Positions 36,387-45,097 of a stretch of DNA of 64,000 nt are shown here, in pieces. How positions within the stretch are numbered: position 1 is the first letter of the stretch; each line of letters starts with the position of its first letter. Source of the stretch: Paracoccaceae bacterium (GTDB taxonomy: Bacteria > Pseudomonadota > Alphaproteobacteria > Rhodobacterales > Rhodobacteraceae); the NCBI GenBank assembly GCA_028150825.1, contig JAOGIM010000001.1, positions 202,828 to 266,827 on the forward strand. Reading direction: 5' to 3'. The position numbers and the translations under genes are program-made. The notes under the pieces are model-generated. The model had not been told where the DNA came from. It did not search any database and was given only the letters and a program-made list of their open reading frames with translations.

Positions 36387-37175
36387 TTAAAGGTTATTAG
36401 AGATAAAGCGCATCATTTCATCCGCTGCGGTAATTGACTTCGAGCTAACCTCATAGGCACGCTGTGTTTCAATCATTTCGATCAGCTGTTGCACGACATT
36501 CACGTTGGAACTTTCCAACGCCCCCTGAACTAGCTTACCACGACCGTCTGTCACCGGTGAGCCTCGGTTTGGTTCACCACTTGCCAGGGTTGCTGCAAAA
36601 AGGTTCTCTCCTGTTGGCGTTAGACCACGAGGGTTTGCGAAAGTAGCCATTTGTATTTGACCTAGCTCCGTCAGAGTATTCTCTCCAGGTAAATTCGCTG
36701 TTACAATACCATTCTGAGAAATACTTATATTTGCAGCACCTGGAGGAATTGTTATTTCGGGCTGAATGGCGTATCCGCTTTGCGTTACCAACAAGCCAGT
36801 TGCCTCGCGAGAAAAGGCTCCACCTCGAGTATAGCCGAAGGTCCCATCGGGCTTCAAAATTTCGAACATCCCATCTCCATCTATTGCAAGATCAAGAGAG
36901 TTATCGGTCGTAATCATTGCACCTTGGGAAAATTTCTTTTCGGTATTAACTGCTCTTACACCTGTTCCTAATGCCAGGGGTGATGTTAGGGCCGTTCCCT
37001 CAGAGGTAGGATCTCCAGCAACTCGCGAGATTTGATAAAGAAGGCTTTCAAAGTTGATCCGATCACTTTTAAAACCGACAGTATTAACGTTTGATAGGTT
37101 GTTGGAAATTACCTGCATACGTGTTTGCTGGGCAGTTAAACCTGTCTTTGCGACGTGCATTGATGAAGATGACAT
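36387..37175 (-). CDS. flgG: Distal rod protein FlgG
   Basis: A 262-residue distal rod protein: N-terminal MHVAKTGLTAQQTRMQVISN + NLSNVNTVGFKSDRINFESL, the middle TRGGAFSREATGLLVTQSGY, and C-terminal SNVNVVQQLIEMIETQRAYE + VSSKSITAADEMMRFISNNL. Length matches family (about 260). A consensus sigma-54 site is 30-46 bp before its ATG, so flgG starts a new transcript (flgGHIJKL) after a 205-bp gap from flgF. Confidence 0.95.
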   Translation of the reverse strand: MSSSSMHVAKTGLTAQQTRMQVISNNLSNVNTVGFKSDRINFESLLYQISRVAGDPTSEGTALTSPLALGTGVRAVNTEKKFSQGAMITTDNSLDLAIDGDGMFEILKPDGTFGYTRGGAFSREATGLLVTQSGYAIQPEITIPPGAANISISQNGIVTANLPGENTLTELGQIQMATFANPRGLTPTGENLFAATLASGEPNRGSPVTDGRGKLVQGALESSNVNVVQQLIEMIETQRAYEVSSKSITAADEMMRFISNNL

Positions 37176-37203
37176 TTCTAGACCTCTCTTTTAAGATTTA
37201 ATA

Positions 37204-37221
37204 GAGCAAAACATGTGCCAA
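37204..37221 (-). promoter_or_regulatory. Sigma-54 promoter of flgGHIJKL
   Basis: Minus strand reads TTGGCACATGTTTTGCTC: -24 TGGCAC, GG and GC 10 bases apart, -12 TTGC. All invariant positions match the sigma-54 consensus. The GC lies 31 bp before the flgG ATG. Confidence 0.85.
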
Positions 37222-37380
37222 AAATTATGCTGGCTCAATTAAATTCAAAATGAGGATGATAACCGCAGAATTTATTTAAAAATATCAGATTTAAAAATAC
37301 GTCTGGCGACATAAATTATTGGGTGGTACGAAAAACGATCAAAAATTTTTATTTTTTTTGTAACCCAAGTATTATGTTAA

Positions 37381-38139
37381 TTAACTTGGAAAGCCCATTA
37401 TACGAGTGCCAGCTTTATCGAGTTCTTCAGCATTTTTAATGAATTTTACATTTAGTTCAAAAGTACGCTGGCCCTCGATATTTTTCAAAAGTGCGTCTAG
37501 AGAATCGGAATTACTTTTCTCCAAAGATCCTTGTAAAACAATCGCTTGCTGATCTGGAAGAGGCATCCCGCCGAACGCAGGTCGAATTTGTCCATCAGAA
37601 TCCTTTATTAGATCAAGATCCTGGCCTATAACGGTTCCAAGTATTCCAGCATCCCGTCTGGTTCCTGCAGGAGATCCAAACGGTTCGATTATGATCTTTC
37701 CAGACTCATCAATTATTACTCTTTTAGCAGCTGGCAGGTTTATGCGTTTCAAATTGTTATCTAATAAAAAATTTCCAGCTCCATCCACTAAATCGCCATT
37801 TGATCTCAGATTAAAATCACCTCGCCGCGACAGAGCAGGACCTAAGCCAAGGGCAGGCTCAACGAAAAAATATCCTTCACCGCGTATGGCAAAATCCAAT
37901 TTCCCTTCCGTTCTTTCTATGTAACCCTCAACATCTGAGAACCGCATTTTGTCGTTTGAAGAAACGTAGACCCTACTTTGATACTGATCCATAGCAGAAA
38001 GGAATGTACTGGATCGAGCCATGGGCATATCTTTTTTAAAGCCCGGTACCTGAATATTTGCCAAGTTATTTGCGTTAATACGCTGATCAACCTTAATAGC
38101 CTTGAGCGAATTCAGCGCTAAATGTACCACTCGATCCAT
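37381..38139 (-). CDS. flgF: Proximal rod protein FlgF
   Basis: A 252-residue rod protein: N-terminal HLALNSLKAIKVDQRINANN + LANIQVPGFKKDMPM, GKLDFAIRGEGYFFVEPALG, LSRRGDFNLRSNGDLVDGAG and the C-terminal LKNIEGQRTFELNVKFIKNA. The ends are FlgF-like and differ from FlgG (SLEKSNSDSLDALL in place of ESSNVNVVQQL). Last gene of the flgBCDEF block; followed by a 205-bp gap carrying the flgG sigma-54 site. Confidence 0.92.
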   Translation of the reverse strand: MDRVVHLALNSLKAIKVDQRINANNLANIQVPGFKKDMPMARSSTFLSAMDQYQSRVYVSSNDKMRFSDVEGYIERTEGKLDFAIRGEGYFFVEPALGLGPALSRRGDFNLRSNGDLVDGAGNFLLDNNLKRINLPAAKRVIIDESGKIIIEPFGSPAGTRRDAGILGTVIGQDLDLIKDSDGQIRPAFGGMPLPDQQAIVLQGSLEKSNSDSLDALLKNIEGQRTFELNVKFIKNAEELDKAGTRIMGFPS

Positions 38140-38168
38140 AGTTTTATTCTCCTAAAACTCGATAACGC

Positions 38169-41100
38169 TTATGAGCGAATCTGGATAATCGCCTGTGTCA
38201 ACTGCGTAGATGTTTCAATCGCCTTTGATGACGCTTGGAAGTTTCGCTGCGCAGTAATCAAGTTCACAAGCTCTTCAGTAATATCTACGTTCGAACGTTC
38301 GAGCGAACCAGATTGAACCGATCCAAAACCTTCCGCACCAGCCTCACCAAATGTAGCTGTACCTGAGCTTGCAGTTTCAACAAACGTGGCATTACCGACC
38401 TGTTTCAAACCGTTTTGGTTGTTAAAGTTTGCCATGACGATCTTGCCAAGAGGTTTGTTCTCACCGTTGGTATAGTTCGCACGTAGCAAACCTGTCGCAT
38501 CGATATCCAAACCATCAAGTCGACCGGATGTAAAACCATCCTGATCCAGGTTATTAACCGAGAACGGCTGTGAGAGCTGCGTTGATTGACTGTAATCAAC
38601 ATCCAAAGCGATAGAAAACCCTTCAGATTGTTGTTCGTAGTGAACGCGGTTTGTCGGACTTATAATGCTACCCGTTTTATCAAAAGTTAATTCGCCCTCA
38701 TCAATATATAGTGGATAGAAGTCATCCACGAGGTTATCCGGTGGCGTTTCAACTACCTCTCCTGCCGCGTTTACATAAAGCGGGACCCCTGCAGCATTAG
38801 TTGCTTGCACTAGATTGGTAATTTCAGGCACAGCGCCAACTCCAAGAGGCACGTCATCAAGCCCCAATTTCGCGGCACCTTTAACTTTGATAGTGGAGAG
38901 ATCTCCAGTTGTACCAGTCGTGAACACGAAATTGTTAGTATCAGATTTGTATTGTACTGTTACCCCACCAACGACAGCACCGGTATCCTGATCTGAGATT
39001 TGGTTAATCCTGGTTTGAAGTTGCTCAGCAAGAGTGGAGCCAACATAGTTGCCTCCTGGCACCTCAATAATACCACTGATACCGTTCACAGAAACGTTAA
39101 ATACGTTTCCACCTCCAGAAGCAGATAAAGCAAATATTTCACTCAAAGGTTCAGTCGCAGAGGCGCCAATAGCTTGCGCAGGGTCAGATGCTAACCCACG
39201 GCCTGCAGTAAATGACACATCATTTTTGCTTGCGCCAACGCCCATTAGTCCGCTATCACCAATACCCATATACCGAGTACTTGTATCAAACGTGCTATTC
39301 ACCACTGAACCATCAGTAGTGGATAGCGAGTACCTTCCGACTTGGATATTGGAAGCACTTTGATCGACATTAACACCGAGAGCCTTGTCACCTCTGATAG
39401 CTTCTCCAGTCGTACCGCTCGCAAATGTGAATGTTTTGGTATCACTGTTATATTTTACGACGGCACCAAACCTTTTCGCGTTAATTTGCATCTCAGCACC
39501 ATCTGCCACGTAGGGCTCACCACTAGTCACGGCAGTACTACTGATGGCAACTTGAGCCGCAGCATCTCCAGCCGGTATCCCAAGATTATTAGTTCCGTCA
39601 GCGTCTGAGGCACCAGAAATCTTAAATGCACGGAAGTTGCTATCCGTACCTGGCCCAACAGCCGTATGGTTCACACCAAATTCAAATTTTTGGTTCACAG
39701 CATCATACGATACTTTGATCGGGGGGTTTTTCTCATCAACCCATACGGTATCGTTAGCATAAGCAGTCGACGTAAGTCCAAGGCCACTTAAGGATTCTTT
39801 AACAGTGGCACCTCGATAACTTAGGCCTTCTGACCTAAATCCAGAGAAAACCTCCGTCAATTTTACCGACTTCGCATCTGTTGGAACTGCAACACCGTTC
39901 TCATCCACCAAAACGCCTGCAGAACTTATATTCAAAGTAAACGCTGTACCCACTGTTCCGGCTGCGGGCGTTGTACCTGCGGTTGCTAGCTGGAACCGTT
40001 GTCCTGCTGGCACAATTTTACAATTGTCAGGTAGATCATGACCATTCATAGCATATTTGCTGGTAACCGCATTATAAGTAAGCTCATATTTGTCACCTCT
40101 ATTAAGTTTACCAGTACCTGTCCCAGCTGTAAGGCCTGAAGCATCGGAGATTATGAACTCTTTTCCGACCTCGCTCATCGCTGGGAGTGGAGTTGCTATA
40201 GTTACCGTCACTTCGCCAGCACTCATCGCTGCTAAATTTGTGTTGGTAAAGACTTCGGTTACACGACCGGTTGTTCCCGTGCCAGCGGCATTCGCCGAAG
40301 CGGTAAAAACTGAACCTACGATTGGAGTATATCCTGAAGATGGGGCAGTTGCCAGCGTTGCCCAGTCGGTAGTACCGAGCGATGTTACCATATACTCTTC
40401 ACCAGCAGTTCTAGCAGTCATAGCTATGGAATTCAGGTCTGTATCACCATGTTTGTATGCGTGTTTACTTGAGGCAGTTTCACGCAGGATAATCTTTTGA
40501 TTATTATAGCTATCTACTGCCCCAGTAGGTGCTAAATCCGCACCTTCGAAAAATGCTTCAACATCAGTGGCAGGATCGCTTAACACATAAGCTTCAGAAA
40601 AATTCGTAGTTTCCCCAGTGCTAGCCGACTGTGTGAGTGTAAAGGCCGAGTCTGGAAAACCCTCACCAGTTGTATTAATCTTGATTGTTTTAGCAGTACT
40701 ATCCACCTCCAAGACTGTAAGTTTTCGTCCATTTAAAACTGAATCTTGTGAGCTAAAATCACCGACCAGTCGGACAATTTCACCTGCAGAAAACTTGGTC
40801 ATATCTGCATTACTTGGAAAAGGGATGGTAAGGACATTGTTTGATGCGTCATACTTAATTTCAGCGCCAGTCGACACCGTTTGCTTATTTGTAAATACCT
40901 CCAGGTCCGGATTTTTGCTGTAATAGGAATAAACCATGTGCCTATCAACGCCACCCGCAGTTGTTGGCCCTGCTCCATCGGCAGTCATGGAATTGTATTT
41001 AAAAGAAGTGACTTCCGTCTTCTCGTAAATAGCTGCCATTTGCCCAGCAGCGCCTCTAGTAAACCTAGAATTACCCGCACCAAGTTGATTTGGGTTTGCT

Positions 41101-42509
41101 GTTTCATATGCATTAAGAGCATCAATTATGCGCACTTGAGCATGTGCCAGAAACTGTTCACGAGTAAAATCAGGAGATGAACCTGTTGTATCTACACCAA
41201 TCTGCGAAGAAACATACGATGGTTGTAGCAAATCCACTTCAACTGCAGACGGCAGACCCTTCAGCGTTCCGTCGCCAGTATTCAAGGTATAAAAATCAAT
41301 ATTCAATTTATCATCGACGTTTGAACGTACCTGCAGCTTTGTATCATCGCCATAGGCGTCATTAATTGACCTTTGGACTTCCGTCGCAAGCTGTGCCGCG
41401 TTATAAAACCCAGGCTTTAAGTCAATACTTACTGGCACGTCACCATCGTCTACGTTTACAAGTAGAAAGTCTTTGCCCCAGAATACAGCACTATCAGCGT
41501 TACCTGCTTCTCTGGTAGATTTGAATCTCATCGGGTCATTTGTAACCTCAATAAGTTTGTTACCCTCTTCACCAAAGTCAAAAGAACTCTGTGAACCTGT
41601 CAGCCTTGAAGGCTGTGACGGAATTACTTCGTTAAGTTCATCCTTGCGGTATAGTGCAGAGCCTTTACCTTCAGAGAAATAGTTATCATCCGGGATACCA
41701 GAAACAGTCGTTTCCCTACCAAATCGGTCTACAAACAGTTGATCTCCATTGTCATTCACGGCAGCGACAAGATCAGGATCAATAACAGTGCTATCGATCA
41801 CAAGTCGTGTATCATATTTGTTTGTTGGATCTTCAGCATTCGCATTTTGCGTTTTTATAAAATAAACTGTAGCAATTGTTGGGTTACCAAGGTCATCGAA
41901 GATTGTTAACGATGTTGAATTCGTAAAGGAGTCTGGGTCGTTAAGGTTAAACGTATATCCAGTTTCAAATTTAGGGTGATCAGTAACAACCGGAGCGTCG
42001 GCAGGTAAATTGACGGCAAGATCAATTGTACTTGTCGCTTTCGGCTCACCAGACGTAACTGGCAACTGCAATGGGACTGCTTCATTGATAGTTTTCGAAG
42101 TTACGGATCCATCTTCGTTCACTGGGTAAGTCAGAAGAAACTGTCCAGTTGAGTCAACAACGTTACGGTTGTTATCGACGTTGAACGAACCATTTCGAGT
42201 GTAAACTACTTGAGATGACGTCAATGACGGCTTCAAGGCAAAGAAACCCTGACCCGAAATCGCGAGATCCAAAGCGTTCAAGGATGCCGCAATGTTACCT
42301 TGGGTAAACTGCTGTTTAACACCCTTCAGAATAGAACCAGAACCGATCGAAGAAGAAGAGTTCTGCAATGGAGAGGTCGCGAAGATATCACCAAATTCAG
42401 CCCGGCTTCTTTTAAAACCGGTCGTTCCCACGTTCGCAATGTTATTTGAAGTCGCGGCAATGTCAGCCTGCGATCCGTTTAGTCCAGTAAGTGCGGTATA
42501 AAATGACAT
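38169..42509 (-). CDS. flgE: Giant flagellar hook protein FlgE
   Basis: A 1446-residue hook protein; the usual length is about 400-450. Hook ends are normal: FYTALTGLNGSQADIAATSN + NIANVGTTGFKRSRAEFGDI, LDLAISGQGFFALKP, YTRNGSFNVDNNRNVVD, and C-terminal GSLERSNVDITEELVNLITA + QRNFQASSKAIETSTQL. Residues about 250-1250 are a large inserted, Ser/Thr/Gly/Asp-rich and cysteine-free region, including VSVNGISGIIEVPGGNYVGS-type repeats. Residues about 697-885 (nt 39855-40421) match FlgK residues about 1100-1275. Frame intact over 4.3 kb. Confidence 0.94.
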   Translation of the reverse strand: MSFYTALTGLNGSQADIAATSNNIANVGTTGFKRSRAEFGDIFATSPLQNSSSSIGSGSILKGVKQQFTQGNIAASLNALDLAISGQGFFALKPSLTSSQVVYTRNGSFNVDNNRNVVDSTGQFLLTYPVNEDGSVTSKTINEAVPLQLPVTSGEPKATSTIDLAVNLPADAPVVTDHPKFETGYTFNLNDPDSFTNSTSLTIFDDLGNPTIATVYFIKTQNANAEDPTNKYDTRLVIDSTVIDPDLVAAVNDNGDQLFVDRFGRETTVSGIPDDNYFSEGKGSALYRKDELNEVIPSQPSRLTGSQSSFDFGEEGNKLIEVTNDPMRFKSTREAGNADSAVFWGKDFLLVNVDDGDVPVSIDLKPGFYNAAQLATEVQRSINDAYGDDTKLQVRSNVDDKLNIDFYTLNTGDGTLKGLPSAVEVDLLQPSYVSSQIGVDTTGSSPDFTREQFLAHAQVRIIDALNAYETANPNQLGAGNSRFTRGAAGQMAAIYEKTEVTSFKYNSMTADGAGPTTAGGVDRHMVYSYYSKNPDLEVFTNKQTVSTGAEIKYDASNNVLTIPFPSNADMTKFSAGEIVRLVGDFSSQDSVLNGRKLTVLEVDSTAKTIKINTTGEGFPDSAFTLTQSASTGETTNFSEAYVLSDPATDVEAFFEGADLAPTGAVDSYNNQKIILRETASSKHAYKHGDTDLNSIAMTARTAGEEYMVTSLGTTDWATLATAPSSGYTPIVGSVFTASANAAGTGTTGRVTEVFTNTNLAAMSAGEVTVTIATPLPAMSEVGKEFIISDASGLTAGTGTGKLNRGDKYELTYNAVTSKYAMNGHDLPDNCKIVPAGQRFQLATAGTTPAAGTVGTAFTLNISSAGVLVDENGVAVPTDAKSVKLTEVFSGFRSEGLSYRGATVKESLSGLGLTSTAYANDTVWVDEKNPPIKVSYDAVNQKFEFGVNHTAVGPGTDSNFRAFKISGASDADGTNNLGIPAGDAAAQVAISSTAVTSGEPYVADGAEMQINAKRFGAVVKYNSDTKTFTFASGTTGEAIRGDKALGVNVDQSASNIQVGRYSLSTTDGSVVNSTFDTSTRYMGIGDSGLMGVGASKNDVSFTAGRGLASDPAQAIGASATEPLSEIFALSASGGGNVFNVSVNGISGIIEVPGGNYVGSTLAEQLQTRINQISDQDTGAVVGGVTVQYKSDTNNFVFTTGTTGDLSTIKVKGAAKLGLDDVPLGVGAVPEITNLVQATNAAGVPLYVNAAGEVVETPPDNLVDDFYPLYIDEGELTFDKTGSIISPTNRVHYEQQSEGFSIALDVDYSQSTQLSQPFSVNNLDQDGFTSGRLDGLDIDATGLLRANYTNGENKPLGKIVMANFNNQNGLKQVGNATFVETASSGTATFGEAGAEGFGSVQSGSLERSNVDITEELVNLITAQRNFQASSKAIETSTQLTQAIIQIRS

Positions 42510-42538
42510 TTATTTGTCTCCCTATCCTAAATATTCAA

Positions 42539-43240
42539 TTACATCCGAAACCGTAGAACGCTCGAAGCGTCTACAGTTTGGTCATTTGCCAGTTCTAGAT
42601 TTGTTGCGCCTGTGTTTTTATCAACTTCAGCGCCGATCACTTTCGAGAAGAGGTTTGGCTGGAGGCTTTGCATCCCTTCTCCGTAATTGACCATAACTTC
42701 CACTTTGATTTCCTTAGAGCCATTTTTGTAATCTTCCGGAAGATCAGTCCACTGGAACCCAATAAGGCCAGAGGCTTGAGGACCCATACTCTTAACATCC
42801 AACTGCTCACCTGTTGCAGCGTCCATGAAGTTGACGCGCGTATCTATTGAGGTCTTTTCGAGTTCAAAAACACCGTGCAGCTCACCATTTTGATCAGGAA
42901 CAGTAATATCACCTGGAACCAAGACTGAGCTTCCCAACACATTGGTAACTGAGCCAATTCTGAATTGCTTAAACTCTTCAGACATTTGCTTTAAAGAAGC
43001 TGACATTTCAGTAATGCCCGTAACTTGGGAGAACTGAGCCATCTGAGCTATGAAGTCGCCATTATCCATCGGAGCCATAGGGTCCTGATTTTGCAACTGA
43101 GCCGTCATGAGAGTAAGAAAATCTTCCTGACCAAGGGAGTCGCTGGACTCATTTGTTACATCGCTCGCGCTTTTGATGCCCAATTTGTCCAGAATCTCCT
43201 TCTGGGCCTGTTGACTCATGTTGTTGCTACTAACTTCCAT
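42539..43240 (-). CDS. flgD: Hook-cap protein FlgD
   Basis: A 233-residue protein with LGQEDFLTLMTAQLQNQDPM + APMDNGDFIAQMAQFSQVTG near the N-terminus (the FlgD signature) and a C-terminal beta domain (VNFMDAATGEQLDVKSMGPQ, GLIGFQWTDLPEDYKNGS). Caps the growing hook and is needed for FlgE polymerisation. It lies 29 bp upstream of flgE in the flgBCDEF operon. Confidence 0.94.
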   Translation of the reverse strand: MEVSSNNMSQQAQKEILDKLGIKSASDVTNESSDSLGQEDFLTLMTAQLQNQDPMAPMDNGDFIAQMAQFSQVTGITEMSASLKQMSEEFKQFRIGSVTNVLGSSVLVPGDITVPDQNGELHGVFELEKTSIDTRVNFMDAATGEQLDVKSMGPQASGLIGFQWTDLPEDYKNGSKEIKVEVMVNYGEGMQSLQPNLFSKVIGAEVDKNTGATNLELANDQTVDASSVLRFRM

Positions 43241-43255
43241 AACCTAAACTCCTAC

Positions 43256-43672
43256 TTACTTACCCATGTTGATCGTACGCATCATCAGCGTCCGAACCGT
43301 GGAAATCACTTCAAGATTATTTTGATACTGGCGGCTTGCTTCAAGCATATCTACCATCTCTTCATCAGAATTGACCGGAGCTTTGTAGACATAACCCTGC
43401 GCATCTGCATTCGGATGGCCAGGTGCATATATCAGCTCAGGCTTTCGATCCAAAGGAACAACCTCGACTGCATCGACCCCCGCTAGTCCGGTCTCGCTAT
43501 ATTTATCACTAAACACAGTTTGGAAAACTGGCCGTAAAGGTTTAAAAGCAGTCTCAGCTGAGCTTGCTTTACTTTCCATATTTGCCAGGTTTGATGCGAT
43601 TGAGTTTAAACGCACCATTTGTGCGCCCATTGAGCGACCTACTACATCAAAAATATTTTTTATATCAGACAT
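43256..43672 (-). CDS. flgC: Proximal rod protein FlgC
   Basis: A 138-residue protein with the FlgC ends: GRSMGAQMVRLNSIASNLAN + MESKASSAETAFKPLRPVFQ and YVYKAPVNSDEEMVDMLEAS + RQYQNNLEVISTVRTLMMRT. Length normal. Follows flgB without gap and precedes flgD by 15 bp. Confidence 0.95.
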   Translation of the reverse strand: MSDIKNIFDVVGRSMGAQMVRLNSIASNLANMESKASSAETAFKPLRPVFQTVFSDKYSETGLAGVDAVEVVPLDRKPELIYAPGHPNADAQGYVYKAPVNSDEEMVDMLEASRQYQNNLEVISTVRTLMMRTINMGK

Positions 43673-44059
43673 CTATTCCCCCCTAATGGCCGACATTAGC
43701 CCAGTAATCCGAGAATTTAAGAAGTTTAACGATGACATATATCTGACGGTATTCTCCGAGAACTCCATCTGCTCCACAGAAAGTTCTACGGTATTCCCAT
43801 CTGCGGAAGGGTTCATATTTTGACGGTACTTCAGCGTATCACCTGTCGCGGCATCAATATCACCGTAATGTTGCTGGTTTGACCGCATTAAATTACCACC
43901 ACCAGACTGTGCCTTAAGAGCCTTCTCAAAATCAACATCCCGGGCTTTGTAGTTAGGCGTAGCCGCATTGGCGATATTTGAGCCAATAACGTTGTTCCGC
44001 TGCTCTCGCAGTTGAAGGGCTGAGGCTCTAAATCCAAGATATTCCTTGAGAACTTTCAT
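43673..44059 (-). CDS. flgB: Proximal rod protein FlgB
   Basis: A 128-residue rod protein: KVLKEYLGFRASALQLREQR + NNVIGSNIANAATPNYKARD at the N-terminus and NTVELSVEQMEFSENTVRYM + SSLNFLNSRITGLMSAIRGE at the end. Start ATG 44059 chosen because it gives the family length; the frame is open 12 codons further to a TTG at 44095, but that would lie closer to the promoter than usual. First gene of flgBCDEF, with a consensus sigma-54 promoter at 44103-44120. Confidence 0.92.
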   Translation of the reverse strand: MKVLKEYLGFRASALQLREQRNNVIGSNIANAATPNYKARDVDFEKALKAQSGGGNLMRSNQQHYGDIDAATGDTLKYRQNMNPSADGNTVELSVEQMEFSENTVRYMSSLNFLNSRITGLMSAIRGE

Positions 44060-44102
44060 GGTGTGGTGTACATTTCTCTTTAACTTACGTTCCAAATGAA
44101 GC

Positions 44103-44120
44103 TTGCAAGTATTGTGCCAA
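44103..44120 (-). promoter_or_regulatory. Sigma-54 promoter of flgBCDEF
   Basis: Minus strand reads TTGGCACAATACTTGCAA: -24 TGGCAC, GG and GC 10 bases apart, -12 TTGCAA. All invariant positions fit the sigma-54 consensus; the GC lies 46 bp before the flgB ATG. The divergent gene at 44137 begins 17 bp away on the other side. Confidence 0.88.
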
Positions 44121-44136
44121 AACTGAGGACGCTAAA

Positions 44137-44670
44137 ATGGCGACACCAAAACGCACCACTAATCAGTCGACCACCAAGACCAGAAGAAAGCCCACCAAAA
44201 CAACCCCAGTTGACGTGAATGCCATGCTGGAGGAACAACTGAGTTCTCAACCCATTGGCAAAGCTTTGTCTGCAATCGATATTCTATACAAAGAGTTGGA
44301 CGACATGCAAATGCGTCTAGACATTTTAATTTCACGTATTAAAATTCTCAAAAATAGAACTAGCGCTCTGCGCGCAGGTGAGTTGATCACACTCAACACC
44401 ATAATGAGCGCGCTCAACGGAAAAAGCAAAGGGCTGACTGGACTGAAGGCCCTAAAGTCTAAGACGGACAATGCTATCGAACAAGACGATGGAAAGGTCG
44501 AATGGACCAAGTTAAAACTGCTGGAAGAAACAACAATCAATGATGTTCTTCTAGCAAGTGAGACAGTCGTGTCCATTGAAAATAAAGCTGCCGCCAGTCT
44601 CGTTGAGCAAGGTGTTGCAGAGGTGATAGAAGCGCCCACTAAAAACGCGAAAGAGGAACAGACACAGTAA
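44137..44670 (+). CDS. Unknown basic coiled-coil protein divergent from flgB
   Basis: A 177-residue protein: basic N-terminal tail (PKRTTNQSTTKTRRKPTKTT), a helical middle (ALSAIDILYKELDDMQMRLD + ILISRIKILKNRTSALRAGE) that should form a coiled coil, and an acidic end. GAGGAC ribosome site before ATG. No family recognised. It is the only gene divergent from flgBCDEF and is followed by the fliD region, so a flagellar role is inferred from place alone. Confidence 0.6.
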   Translation: MATPKRTTNQSTTKTRRKPTKTTPVDVNAMLEEQLSSQPIGKALSAIDILYKELDDMQMRLDILISRIKILKNRTSALRAGELITLNTIMSALNGKSKGLTGLKALKSKTDNAIEQDDGKVEWTKLKLLEETTINDVLLASETVVSIENKAAASLVEQGVAEVIEAPTKNAKEEQTQ

Positions 44671-44843
44671 ACCTATAAGGCTTGTGTCGAATATATGATC
44701 AATACAGCCAAACTAGTTATCGATGCGATTTTATTATATCTCTGTGTGCTGGCTCAAATACCACAAGCTCATGCAATGTGTGTCAAGTAATATGTATTAA
44801 TATTAGACAAAGGTTTTAGCCAGAGAACATTTAGTTTAGGAAC

Positions 44844-44987
44844 ATGCTGGAGGTCCAACACCCTAGAATTGAACGCCATGAGGCTGCACGTAATGCAAAA
44901 TTAGTGCAGCAAAAAATACTAGGATTACTTCCCAAAATGAATAATTTTTCACACACTGAAAAAATTAATTATTTGCGTCATGTGTAG
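44844..44987 (+). CDS. Possible 47-residue helical small protein
   Basis: An open frame MLEVQHPRIERHEAARNAKL continuing VQQKILGLLPKMNNFSHTEK to TAG, in the 427-bp gap before fliD. AGGA lies only 3 bases before ATG. Composition looks helical and protein-like but no family is recognised, so it may be chance. Confidence 0.25.
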   Translation: MLEVQHPRIERHEAARNAKLVQQKILGLLPKMNNFSHTEKINYLRHV

Positions 44988-45044
44988 CAAGCACTGTGCA
45001 TTTTTATTTTTTGTTTGCAATCGGAGTGAATTCAGAATGTAAAT

Positions 45045-45071
45045 TAAACATATTAATCAATTAACCGTTAA
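45045..45071 (+). promoter_or_regulatory. Sigma-28 promoter of fliD
   Basis: TAAA (45045-45048), exactly 15 bases, then ACCGTTAA (45064-45071), close to the sigma-28 consensus TAAA-N15-GCCGATAA. The fliD ATG is 27 bp downstream with AAAAGGAG before it. Confidence 0.75.
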
Positions 45072-45097
45072 CGCCTAGGAGAAAAGGAGCTCTATCT

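Noticed and set aside
39049..42501. Open frames antisense to flgE
   Set aside because: Shadows of the flgE reading frame, without starts in a good ribosome context.
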